NCBI GenBank assembly: GCA_035293805.1
Contig: DATGMD010000060.1
Location: forward strand, 248,001 to 312,000
DNA length: 64,000 nt
From: JAJPHF01 sp035293805
GTDB lineage: Bacteria; Chloroflexota; UBA6077; JAJPHF01
Reading direction: 5' to 3'
The notes beneath the pieces were generated by a model, which worked only from the letters and a program-made list of their open reading frames with translations, made no database searches and had not been told where the DNA came from. Numbering within the stretch: the first letter of the stretch is position 1; each line of letters begins with the position of its first letter. Made by a program: the position numbers and the translations under genes. Below, piece after piece: positions 1-7,889 of the stretch.

Positions 1-2
1 CC

Positions 3-467
3 GATCTCGACGCCGAGCGCATCGCCATCCTGGGCGGCAGCACGGGCGGCTACTGGGCGACGAAGGTGGCGCACACGCACCGCGAGCGTATCCGCGCGGC
101 GATCAACCAGGGCGGGCCGGCCCACCACGCGTTTACGCCCGAGTGGATCGCGAAGGCGCAGTTGGGCGAGTACCCGTTCGAGCTGGCGGAGACGCTGGCG
201 TGCGCGTTCGGCCGCGCGACGTACGAGGACTGGGTGGAGTACGCGCCGCGGCTGTCTCTCGTGGCGCAGGGCGTGCTCGACCAGCCGTGCGCGCCGCTGC
301 TGCTGGTGAATGGGCTGTACGACAGCGTCTTTCCTATCGAGGACATGTACGCGTTGCTGGAGCACGGCAGCCCGAAGGACGCGCGCTTCTTCCCAAGCGG
401 GCATATGGGGCATACGCCGCAGACGCGCGACATCATGGTGAGCTGGCTGCTGGAGCGGCTCCGGTAG
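3..467 (+). CDS. alpha/beta hydrolase, C-terminal part (5' end outside window)
   Basis: The reading frame is open from the first bases of the window, so the start is missing; 154 residues are visible. The nucleophile elbow GGSTGG (residues 11-16 of the visible part) gives the catalytic Ser, the Asp lies in GLYDSVFP and the His in GHMGH, the order expected for an alpha/beta hydrolase of the esterase/dienelactone-hydrolase kind. The protein ends normally at a TAG. Substrate cannot be told. It converges with the gamma-carbonic anhydrase gene, and an intergenic repeat lies between them. Confidence 0.85.
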   Translation, partial: DLDAERIAILGGSTGGYWATKVAHTHRERIRAAINQGGPAHHAFTPEWIAKAQLGEYPFELAETLACAFGRATYEDWVEYAPRLSLVAQGVLDQPCAPLLLVNGLYDSVFPIEDMYALLEHGSPKDARFFPSGHMGHTPQTRDIMVSWLLERLR

Positions 468-526
468 TTGAGGGTGGCGGACGGCGGCGTACTGGGTTTG
501 CAGCTCGGTGTGTTGCCAGCCGGCGT

Positions 527-574
527 CGGGGCTGCGGCCTGCGGGCCGCGGGCGGCCACGAGAGCCACTCCTAC
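527..574. repeat. 48-bp intergenic repeat, copy 1 of 2
   Basis: This 48-bp stretch between two convergent genes matches 32175-32222 at 46 of 48 positions. It is rich in short GGCC palindromes and contains CGGCCACGAGAGCCAC. It is not part of any gene. The second copy is also in a gene-free gap, so this is a dispersed intergenic repeat of unknown role. Confidence 0.8.
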
Positions 575-610
575 GACATGCTGGCTAGTCGGGGGTGGCG
601 GACGGCGGGG

Positions 611-1156
611 CTAGGCGTCGATGCGGCGGAGGCTGGCGAGGCTGTCGGCGGCGAGGCGCTGGTACATGCGGGTGGCTTCCAGCCAGTAGTCGCGCTGCTC
701 GTCGCTGACCTCGCCGACGATGCGGGCGGGCACGCCGACGAGGACCTTGCGCGCCGGCACCTCCATGCCCTCCAGCAGCACCGCCCCCGCGCCGACGATC
801 GCGTCGTCGCCCAGGACGCAGCGGTCCTGGATGATCGCGCCGATGCCGACCAGGACGTGGCGACCGAGCGTTGCGGCATGGATCACGGCGCCGTGGCCGA
901 CGTGGCTATCCGGCCCCAGGAGGGTGGGGATGCTCGGGTGGCCGAGCATCGCGCCGCGGATATGGATCACCGCGTTGTCCTGGACGTTTGAGCCGTCGCC
1001 GACGCGGATCTCCTCCCAGTCGGCGCGCAGCACCGCGCCCGCGCCGACGTAGCAACGCTCGCCGATCGTGACGGCTCCGATCACCGTCGCGGCCGGATGC
1101 ACGAACGACGTGCGCCCGATTGTGGGCCGTCGGCCGTCGAACTCATATAGCGCCAT
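611..1156 (-). CDS. gamma-carbonic anhydrase family protein (left-handed beta-helix)
   Basis: 181 residues, the usual length. Hexapeptide repeats of the left-handed beta-helix run over residues 10-140 (for example VIGAVTIGERCYVGAGAVL). The three zinc-ligand histidines expected in the family are present in NAVIHIRG and SHVGHGAVIHA. A small insertion (GAMLGHPSIPTLLG) sits between the first and second. Members either hydrate CO2 or, as PaaY-like proteins, act on CoA thioesters; the adjacent CoA transferase makes the second option worth considering. It starts at ATG 1156 and is 26 bp downstream of that gene, probably one transcript. Confidence 0.9.
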   Translation of the reverse strand: MALYEFDGRRPTIGRTSFVHPAATVIGAVTIGERCYVGAGAVLRADWEEIRVGDGSNVQDNAVIHIRGAMLGHPSIPTLLGPDSHVGHGAVIHAATLGRHVLVGIGAIIQDRCVLGDDAIVGAGAVLLEGMEVPARKVLVGVPARIVGEVSDEQRDYWLEATRMYQRLAADSLASLRRIDA

Positions 1157-1182
1157 AGCTGGATCCTCAGCGGTGCGCGTGC

Positions 1183-2361
1183 TTACTTGGCGATGCCTGC
1201 CTCGTGCAGCGCCGCGATGGCCGCCGCATCATAACCCACGCGGGCCAGGATAGCGTCGGTGTGCTCGCCCAGCTCGGGGGGTGGTAGCGGCAAGGTTGTC
1301 TGCGTGTCCGAGTAGGTGACCGGCGAGCGCACCGTGCGTACCGTCGGCCGGCCTGGGCGCGGGATGGCGATCTCCAGGCCCATGTGCTGGATGTGGGGGT
1401 CCTGGAAGACCTCGCGGTAGTTGTACATCGGCGAGTGCGGGACCTCCTCCGCCTCCAGCCGCTCCAGCCAGTACGCGCGCGGCTGGGTGGCGAACACCGC
1501 GGCCAGCTCGGCGCGTAGCTCCTCGTAGTGCTTGCGGCGGTCGCCGCGCGTGCGAAAGCGCGGGTCCTCTTGCAGCTCCGGCCGGCCTGCCGCCCGCGTC
1601 AGCCCCTGCCAGAACTTCGGCGGGGACGACAGGTGGACGACGAAGGGCAGCCCGTCGCCGGCGGTCCAGGCATAGGTCTGGGAGGCGCGGGGACGGCCGG
1701 TTGGCCCCTCCTCGGGCTCGCCGGCGAGGGCAGTAGTCGCGGCGTTCACGTTGAAGGCGACGATGGCGCCGACCAGTGAGGTGCCCACCAGCTGGCCCTG
1801 GCCGGTGCGGGCGCGCGCGACCAGAGCGCCCAGGATGCCGTAGGCGCCAAACATGCCGCTCAGGTTGTCGGCGAAGGCCGGGCCGATGGGCCGCGGCGCG
1901 TCGGCCTCGGTGAGCAGGCTCATCATGCCGCCCATTGCCTGGCCGACGCCGTCGTAGGCGGGCCGCTGCGCGTACGGGCCGGTTGGGCCGAAACCGGTGA
2001 TGGCACAGTAGACCAGGCGCGGGTTGAGCAGCCGCAGCTGCTCGTAGCCGAGGCCCAGGCGGTCCATCGCGCCGGGGCGCAGGTTCTCCAGCACCACGTC
2101 GGCGGCGGTGGCGAGCTTGCGGAAGGCCTCCGCGCCCTCGGGCGCCTGCAGATTGAGGGCGACGCTCTTCTTGCCGCGATTGTAGGCCCAGAAGGTGGGC
2201 TGGTCGCCGCCGAGGTCCCAGGCGCGGAACGGGTCGCCGCCCGTCGGGTTCTCGACCTTGATGACCTCGGCGCCCAGGTCGGCCAGCAAGGAGCCGGCGA
2301 GCGGTCCGGCGATGAAGTTGGCGACCTCGAGCACCACGATTCCGTCGAGCGCCCCTGCCAT
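1183..2361 (-). CDS. CaiB/BaiF family (class III) CoA transferase
   Basis: 392 residues, full length for the family. It begins with the typical GIVVLEVANFIAGPLAGSLL and LGAEVIKVENPTGGDPFR strands, and has NRGKKSVALNL and ENLRPGAMDRLGLG. The probable catalytic Asp is in FADNLSGMFGAYG, where formyl-CoA transferase has its acyl-aspartate residue. The family moves CoA between carboxylic acids through an aspartyl-CoA intermediate; the acids used here cannot be told. A good SD (GGGAGG) precedes ATG 2361. The flavin oxidoreductase upstream on the same strand is probably co-transcribed. Confidence 0.93.
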   Translation of the reverse strand: MAGALDGIVVLEVANFIAGPLAGSLLADLGAEVIKVENPTGGDPFRAWDLGGDQPTFWAYNRGKKSVALNLQAPEGAEAFRKLATAADVVLENLRPGAMDRLGLGYEQLRLLNPRLVYCAITGFGPTGPYAQRPAYDGVGQAMGGMMSLLTEADAPRPIGPAFADNLSGMFGAYGILGALVARARTGQGQLVGTSLVGAIVAFNVNAATTALAGEPEEGPTGRPRASQTYAWTAGDGLPFVVHLSSPPKFWQGLTRAAGRPELQEDPRFRTRGDRRKHYEELRAELAAVFATQPRAYWLERLEAEEVPHSPMYNYREVFQDPHIQHMGLEIAIPRPGRPTVRTVRSPVTYSDTQTTLPLPPPELGEHTDAILARVGYDAAAIAALHEAGIAK

Positions 2362-2478
2362 GAGTCCTCCCTGCTGGCACGTGGGTCGATACCGTTTCCG
2401 CCTCGCGGCGGCCGCGGCCTATCGCTGGATGATAACGGGCGGGCGGCCGGCGCACCAGCCTGTGGGCCGGGCGGGCGC

Positions 2479-3498
2479 TCAGCGCGCGGCGCCCACCTGG
2501 CCCAGGATGTCGCCGAGGTGGCGGACGATGCTCTCGCGGGCGGCGGGGTCGTGGGCGTGGGGGATCAGCGCGATCTCGTCCACCAGGCTCGTCGCGGCTA
2601 GCCGCTCGATCTGGGCGCGGGCCTCGGCGGGCGTGCCGGCGATGGCGAACTTCTCGACCAGGGCGTCGGGCACGATCTCGCCGTGCGAGGTGCCGGCGAC
2701 CATGTGCTCGTAATACTGATACTGCTCGCGGATCTCCCGGACGAGCGCCATGTCGTCGGGGCTCAGCTCGAAGGGGAGGTCGCGCTTGAGCACGCGCGAG
2801 ACGTGGGCTTTCACAGCGTCGCGCGCTGCCGCGCCGTCCGCAAGGATCGAGCACGGCGTCCAGCAGACGACGCGGAAGCCCTCCGCCCACAAGTCGCGTC
2901 CAACTGCGGCGGCGCCGGCTTCTAGCTCGCGCCGCGACGCCGCGAGGAAGTGCGGGTCCACGCCGACGAGCACGATGGCGCCGTCGGCGATCTTGCCGGC
3001 CAGACGGTGAATACGTGGGCTGCTGACGGCGACGTAGATCGGCACGTGCGTGCCGACCTGGGCGTAGGTCAGGCGCACGTCGGCGCCGGACTCGTGGTGA
3101 GGGAGGGTCTTGCCGGCGACGAGGCCGCGGATAGTCTGGACCGCCTGCTCCAGCGCGGCCAGCCGGGCGGGCTTCTTGCCTAGCGTCTCGACGGAGCTAT
3201 CGCCCGTGCCGATGCCCAGCAGGGTGCGGCCGCCCATCAGCTCGTGGAGCGTAGCCATGCCGGCGGCGACGACCGTGGGATCGCGCGTGACGGGATTGGT
3301 GACTCCGGTGGCGAGGGTGATGCGCGAGGTGGCCATCGCGGCGGCGCCGAGGATCACGTAGGCTTCGCGCCAAATCATCTGCGAGTCGCCGATGTAGGCG
3401 CAGGCGAAGCCGAGGTCTTCGGCGAGCTTGGTCAGCTCGACCATGCGGCGCGGGGACTCGGTGGGAAACAGGCCGAGCCCGAAGGTGACGTTCGCCAC
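2479..3498 (-). CDS. LLM-class F420/flavin-dependent oxidoreductase
   Basis: 339 residues with the luciferase-like TIM barrel: FGLGLFPTESPRRMVELTKL at the N terminus, GFACAYIGDS, ITLATGVTNPVTRDPTVVA, GRTLLGIGTGDSS and a C-terminal GTPAEARAQIERL segment. These are typical of LLM monooxygenases and F420-dependent enzymes; cofactor and substrate are not determined by sequence alone. The start is GTG 3498 with SD GAAGGA. It lies upstream of the CoA transferase on the same strand. Confidence 0.92.
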   Translation of the reverse strand: MANVTFGLGLFPTESPRRMVELTKLAEDLGFACAYIGDSQMIWREAYVILGAAAMATSRITLATGVTNPVTRDPTVVAAGMATLHELMGGRTLLGIGTGDSSVETLGKKPARLAALEQAVQTIRGLVAGKTLPHHESGADVRLTYAQVGTHVPIYVAVSSPRIHRLAGKIADGAIVLVGVDPHFLAASRRELEAGAAAVGRDLWAEGFRVVCWTPCSILADGAAARDAVKAHVSRVLKRDLPFELSPDDMALVREIREQYQYYEHMVAGTSHGEIVPDALVEKFAIAGTPAEARAQIERLAATSLVDEIALIPHAHDPAARESIVRHLGDILGQVGAAR

Positions 3499-3678
3499 GG
3501 TATCCTTCTCAACTCTCCCCGGGGCGCCGCTGGCTTAGCGATGACGCAGCGGCCGGGGCGGTGTCTGCGCAGTGGGCATGCGATACTGTTGCAATGCGCG
3601 ACTACTCAGGAAGTGTGGCACCGCGCGCCCGCCGCGTCAAGGACACCGGGGCGGGCGTCCGGCGCCACGGGAGGGGCT

Positions 3679-3981
3679 ATGATCGATACGGAGCAACTAC
3701 CGCCCGGCGACTGGTGGATCCGCCCCGCGACGCTGCCCGCGTTTGCCTACGACCCGCGCGTCCACTCGCGGCTGTACGTGCTGCAGTATCTGGAGCGCGC
3801 CGGGGCGACCGATGCCGAGGTAGACGAGGTTCTGCGCCTGGCCCGCGCGCTGGAGCAGCGCGCGCTGGCGCAGGGGTACGCGCTCGCGGAGGCGGAGCAC
3901 GGTATGGACGAGGTGCTCGACACACACAGCCCCCGCTTCACACCGCCCGGGCCAAACTACGGCGCCGGGCGCGCGGAGTAG
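3679..3981 (+). CDS. hypothetical protein, 100 aa
   Basis: ATG 3679 follows a GGGAGGGG Shine-Dalgarno closely, and the frame has strong third-position GC. The protein has a Trp/Pro-rich start (LPPGDWWIRPATLPAFAYDP), then helical segments (VDEVLRLARALEQRALAQ), and a Pro-rich tail. No family recognised. It is divergent from the LLM gene and converges with the methyltransferase. Confidence 0.6.
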   Translation: MIDTEQLPPGDWWIRPATLPAFAYDPRVHSRLYVLQYLERAGATDAEVDEVLRLARALEQRALAQGYALAEAEHGMDEVLDTHSPRFTPPGPNYGAGRAE

Positions 3982-4033
3982 CGACGCTGGGAGCGGCGGT
4001 CGGTGGCTGCCCGCGGGCAGCTCGGTCCAAGGA

Positions 4034-4726
4034 TCAGGGCCCGCGCCGCCGGCCGCGCGCTGGCCGCGCGCGGCGCGGGCGTGCCGCGCCTGCGTGCCCC
4101 TCGCTGCTAGTCTCGGACGCCGGTGTCGCCGGCGTGAGGGCACAGTGCACCACGAGGTTGAAGCCTACGAGGATGCGGCGCACGACGAGGAAGTGGCGTT
4201 CAAGCTGGCGCAGCCGGTCGCCCGCGCGGCGGTCGCGTGCCAGGTTGAACGTAGCAAGCCCGCCGGGGCGCAGGAGGCGTCGCACGCTGGTTAGGAACGC
4301 GGAGGCGCAGACGCGTGCGGGGATCCGGCCGTCGCGGAAGAGATCGACGCAGACGAAGTCGAAGCGGCGCGGGCAGGCGGCGGCGTAAGCGAAGGCGTCG
4401 GCGACGACGATCTCCAAGTTCGGCAGGTCGAGGCCGAACCGCGCTCGCCCCAGGGCGACGACGGCGGGGTCGTCGTCCACGCCGACGATGGGCAGGGCGC
4501 CGTGGGTGCCCACGAGCAGGTGGGCGATGGTACCGCCGCCCAGCCCGAGCAGCAGCGCCTCCCGCGGCGCCCGGTCCGGCAGCATCGCGGGCCAGTAGCC
4601 GCTGGGGGCTGCGCCGCTGCCGACCGCCACGGACTGCACCGTGCCGTCGATCGCGAGCGCCGGGCGACCGCCATCGTCGATCACCTCAAGCGGTGGGCGA
4701 GGTGCCTCGGGGCGAGTGTCGTTCAA
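4034..4726 (-). CDS. SpeE-like SAM-dependent methyltransferase/spermidine-synthase fold protein
   Basis: 230 residues from a TTG start at 4726, chosen because GGGAGGCGG lies just upstream and an upstream extension would run into non-coding sequence. Motif I is LLLGLGGGTIAHLL, the acidic loop IVGVDDDPAVVALG, then IVVADAFAY and FDFVCVDLF. This matches the spermidine-synthase-like Rossmann family, many of which are not true aminopropyltransferases; no putrescine pocket can be verified. The last 30 residues are Arg/Gly-rich and encoded by a hairpin-forming GC block (4039-4049 with 4070-4080) that may double as terminator. Confidence 0.75.
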   Translation of the reverse strand: MNDTRPEAPRPPLEVIDDGGRPALAIDGTVQSVAVGSGAAPSGYWPAMLPDRAPREALLLGLGGGTIAHLLVGTHGALPIVGVDDDPAVVALGRARFGLDLPNLEIVVADAFAYAAACPRRFDFVCVDLFRDGRIPARVCASAFLTSVRRLLRPGGLATFNLARDRRAGDRLRQLERHFLVVRRILVGFNLVVHCALTPATPASETSSEGHAGAARPRRARPARGRRRGP

Positions 4727-4791
4727 GCCCGCCTCCCGTATGGTATGCGCCCTGCCTCCCCTGGGGCGATGGCCCGACCGGACACCCCACG

Positions 4792-5133
4792 CTACGGCCG
4801 CGCGTCGGATTCGGTCTCTTCGAGGGCTTGGTCGATCTGTCGTTCGAGCAGCGAGGGCAACTCCTCGTTCTCGGCGGCGGGCGCGGCGAGGATGGTCTGG
4901 ACCGCTTCCACGGCCAGGTCGGACTCGACATCGTCCTCGACGCGGAACGTGAGCTTCGCGTGGAGTCGGTATTCGAGGATAGCGTCCTGGCGGACGACGG
5001 CGGTGCAGCGCGTCACCTCCAGGCTCTCGATGTGCTGCACCGAGCGACTTGCTTGGGTGACGACCGCGCGCGCCGCGGCCTCCCAGCCGTCTGCCGAGAG
5101 GCCCACGACCTCGATCACTTTCAACATGGCCAT
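4792..5133 (-). CDS. dodecin-like flavoprotein with C-terminal extension
   Basis: 113 residues from ATG 5133 (SD AGGAGGA). Residues 1-70 follow dodecin: KVIEVVGLSADGWEAAARAV, ASRSVQHIESLEVT, EYRLHAKLTFRVED. Dodecins are small dodecameric flavin-storage proteins of about 70 residues. The Trp that normally stacks on the flavin (in the RxWEV strand) is Leu here (IESLEV). About 45 acidic, helical residues follow the core and are not part of the usual protein. Flavin binding is therefore uncertain; the fold assignment is firm. Confidence 0.8.
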   Translation of the reverse strand: MAMLKVIEVVGLSADGWEAAARAVVTQASRSVQHIESLEVTRCTAVVRQDAILEYRLHAKLTFRVEDDVESDLAVEAVQTILAAPAAENEELPSLLERQIDQALEETESDARP

Positions 5134-5251
5134 GCCGCGTCTCCTCCTGACGGGACCGGCGCCAAGCCTCGCGGCTCGTGACTCGTTTGGTCTGGCGCCC
5201 GAAGTGCCGCGCGCCGGGCATCCCTGCCACACAGCGGCGCGGCCGCGGGCG

Positions 5252-5653
5252 TCAGGCCCGGTGGGACGGAGCGCCGCTGTCGGGCACGTGGTGATTCGCC
5301 AGGAAATCCGGCCTGATGTCCCACTGCATGGCCGGCACATCTGCGGCAGCAAGCGACAGTACGACCTTCTGGTCGCGGACGGCGTCCACGTAGCTCATGG
5401 GCACGAAGAGGTCGTGGCCGGCGGTTTCGAGCCGGAAGTAGCTCTCGCCTTCGCCGGGCATCGCCTCAGAAAAGGCGAACTGCGTTGGGTCGGCACTATC
5501 CGCGCCCGCGATCGGCTGCGCGCCAATCGCTCCCCAGGCCTCGCCGACCCCGGCATCGGGCCAGACCTCGCTGACCCTCCCGAGATACTGCCCATCGCAG
5601 CTCTCTACCCGTTGGCTGATGCACAGCGGTTCCATCGTCCGATGCAGTGTCAT
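5252..5653 (-). CDS. PRC-barrel/DUF2171-like protein
   Basis: 133 residues, SD GGGAGGG before ATG 5653. The pattern ESCDGQYLGRVSEVWPD, then YFRLET, then LFVPMSYVDAVRDQKVVLSL resembles the two-strand-plus-VxLxx layout of PRC-barrel or DUF2171 domains, which usually mediate protein or RNA contacts. No enzymatic motif. Upstream of the dodecin gene on the same strand. Confidence 0.6.
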   Translation of the reverse strand: MTLHRTMEPLCISQRVESCDGQYLGRVSEVWPDAGVGEAWGAIGAQPIAGADSADPTQFAFSEAMPGEGESYFRLETAGHDLFVPMSYVDAVRDQKVVLSLAAADVPAMQWDIRPDFLANHHVPDSGAPSHRA

Positions 5654-5732
5654 GTGGCCCTCCCGTCATGGCTCGCAGAGCCCAGTCGGTCAGATCGTCA
5701 GAGCCAGGTGGACGCAAGGGCTGTGCCGGGCG

Positions 5733-6488
5733 CTATGGGAGCGCTAGGGCAAATTCGGTTAGAGCGCGGTCGAAGGCGGCCGGCTGCTCGGCCATCGGGT
5801 AGTGCCCGGCGCCGGGCAGCAGCATGAGGCGCGCGTTCGGGATGTTGTCGGCCAGGTACTGCTGGAACTTCGGCGGCGCCATCGTGTCATCGGCACCGCC
5901 GACGATCAACGTGGGCACCAGGATCTCGCCGAGGCGGGCCATCACGTCGAAGGCATCGTTCGCCTGAAAGTCGGCGTAGGCGGCCTGGGCCGTGGCCCGG
6001 CCAGAATGGGCGGCCAGCCAGGCCACGACCTCGGGAGAGGGGTTCGGGCCGAGGCAGCGTTCCGGGGGCACCAGCGGCTCGGCAAGAGGCGCGGACGGCG
6101 TCGCTTCGGCGCGCTCGCGCGCGGCCTGCATGAAGGCGGGATGCATTCGCAGCCGCGCGCCGCTGGCCACGAGCACCAGGCCGCGCACGGTGCCCTGGGG
6201 AATGCTGCCTGTGCCGCCCGTGTCGCTGCCCAGGAGGTAGGTGAGCACCACCGCGCCGCCCATCGAGTGGCCGACGAGGATTGGATGACGCAGGCCGGCG
6301 GCGTCGAGCGCCAGCGCGACCTCGGCCGCGTTGGCGGCGTGATCGGCGTGTGCCTGCTCGCCCAGCCGCGCGCCGTGGCCGGGCAGATCGATTGCCACGA
6401 CGCGGTGCTCTCTGCCGAGACTGGCAAGCTGGTGCTCCCAGACGGCGGCGCTGTCGCCCGCGCCGTGAACGAACAGAATCTCGGCCAT
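5733..6488 (-). CDS. alpha/beta hydrolase
   Basis: 251 residues. Oxyanion-hole HGAG near the N terminus (FVHGAGDSAAVWEHQL), nucleophile elbow VGHSMGG, acid in VGGADDTMAPP, and catalytic His in GAGHYPMAEQP give a complete triad. The cap region includes several Ala/Pro-rich helices. The family covers esterases, epoxide hydrolases and C-C hydrolases; substrate unknown. SD GGAGGCGAC precedes ATG 6488. Confidence 0.92.
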   Translation of the reverse strand: MAEILFVHGAGDSAAVWEHQLASLGREHRVVAIDLPGHGARLGEQAHADHAANAAEVALALDAAGLRHPILVGHSMGGAVVLTYLLGSDTGGTGSIPQGTVRGLVLVASGARLRMHPAFMQAARERAEATPSAPLAEPLVPPERCLGPNPSPEVVAWLAAHSGRATAQAAYADFQANDAFDVMARLGEILVPTLIVGGADDTMAPPKFQQYLADNIPNARLMLLPGAGHYPMAEQPAAFDRALTEFALALP

Positions 6489-6600
6489 GTCGCCTCCGGC
6501 AGTGGCTGTCGGCGGTCAGCCATCAGGAGCGCGGGTTTTGTGGAGGCTGCCGCGTGCGGGTTGCGGCGCGGTGATGGCGGACCGCGGCTCGCCTACTTAC

Positions 6601-7644
6601 TCAATAGTACACGCTGGGGCTGCGGTGCCGGGGCTGCGCTTTGTAGATAGCGCCGCCGCCCCGGGTCCAGAGGTAATAGTCAAGCTGGCTGCTAGTGACT
6701 TCCTGGCCCGCACGAGCTAACTCGGCCTTGAGCAGCTCGACCGCGTGAACGGCGCAGGCGCGAATCTCGACCTCCTCAGGCGAACCGGCGGGGATCGGCG
6801 CCTGGGCGTTGATGCGGGCCAGGAGTCCCGCGTCGTAGCGCAGCAGGCTGTCGACGCGCAGCACGTGGGGCACGAGGTTGTCGGCAAAGATCGTGAGGCG
6901 GTCCAGGTCGTGGAAGAGCGGGGAACCGTCGAGCGCGGCGAGGGGATCGGCGCCGGCAGCGCGGGCGCACACCTCGGGCGATGCGAGCGCCAGCGCGAGG
7001 TCTGCCGCGGCAAGCTGCGCGCGCTTGTAAAACGCCACGGACTCGCCAGCATAGGTCGCCACGTCGCGGTAGTAGGGCATTGCGGTCAACAGGGCGGCGA
7101 AGCGCTCGGCGGAGCCGCCGGCAGCGCGTAGCAGCTGAAACGGGTCGCTTGCGTACGACGATTGTAGCAAGCGGCCAAGGTCGTTCAGCGCGCGGGCGAA
7201 GAGCGCCATCAACGGGAAGTCGGGGGCCTGACCGAAGACCGTGGCGCAGTCGGCAGCCGTTAGACTGACAAGGCGCTCGGCGCTCCAGGCGCCGTCACGC
7301 GCGAACGCCTCCTTCAGCGAGACCGCAACGGTGAAGTAGCCGCTCAGCCCTGGCCGCTTGCGCATGGCCGGGAAATATCCGGAGCCAAAGTTGATGGTGT
7401 CGAGCGTGAGGAAGTAGCTGACGGTGGTGGCCGGATCGGCAAGGACGTGATAGGCGGGATCGATCGTAGGCGCGGCAAGCGCGTCGATGTCGAGCCGCCG
7501 GGCGTAGCCGGGCAGCGCGTCGGTGTTCAGGTGGACGAAGTGGGCACGGCGCGCTACGGCGGCACACGAGGCTCGCACCTGATCGGTTAGGGCGGAGCCG
7601 GTGGCCAATGGGATGGACTCGCCGTTCGTGGGACCGACTGGCAT
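6601..7644 (-). CDS. queuosine 5'-phosphate N-glycosylase/hydrolase (Qng1, DUF2419)
   Basis: 347 residues, normal length for the Qng1/DUF2419 family, which releases queuine from queuosine-5'-phosphate for salvage into tRNA. Diagnostic blocks are FLTLDTINFGSGYFP (about 80-95), MPYYRDVATYAGESVAFYKR, LTIFADNLVPHVLRVDSLLR and a C-terminal QLDYYLW. A bacterial member from the chloroflexote Sphaerobacter is well studied, which fits the inferred host. No queuine transport or tgt gene is nearby, so partners must be elsewhere. Divergent from the DNA methyltransferase gene. Confidence 0.92.
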   Translation of the reverse strand: MPVGPTNGESIPLATGSALTDQVRASCAAVARRAHFVHLNTDALPGYARRLDIDALAAPTIDPAYHVLADPATTVSYFLTLDTINFGSGYFPAMRKRPGLSGYFTVAVSLKEAFARDGAWSAERLVSLTAADCATVFGQAPDFPLMALFARALNDLGRLLQSSYASDPFQLLRAAGGSAERFAALLTAMPYYRDVATYAGESVAFYKRAQLAAADLALALASPEVCARAAGADPLAALDGSPLFHDLDRLTIFADNLVPHVLRVDSLLRYDAGLLARINAQAPIPAGSPEEVEIRACAVHAVELLKAELARAGQEVTSSQLDYYLWTRGGGAIYKAQPRHRSPSVYY

Positions 7645-7889
7645 TCGACGCTGCCCCTAGGTGCCGGCCGTCCCGGGCGGCGGTTTGGATAGTGTGATCT
7701 CTCCGGGAGTGTACGAGCGCCGCGCGGCGCCCGACAACTCGCCGTGGCCATCCGGACCGGGCGGGCGGCGGTTGTCCGGGCGAAGGCCGTTCTCCTAGAA
7801 TCCACGATGGACGGCTTGTCTAGATTCCGTTCAGAGTACTGGATTGGTGTCGGGCAGGGCTGTCGCACTCCCCTCACGAGGGCGCCGCG

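Noticed and set aside
4039..4080. Independent terminator at the 3' end of the SpeE-like gene
   Set aside because: The arms pair well but lie fully inside the coding frame in very GC-rich sequence, so they are noted with that gene instead of being called separately.
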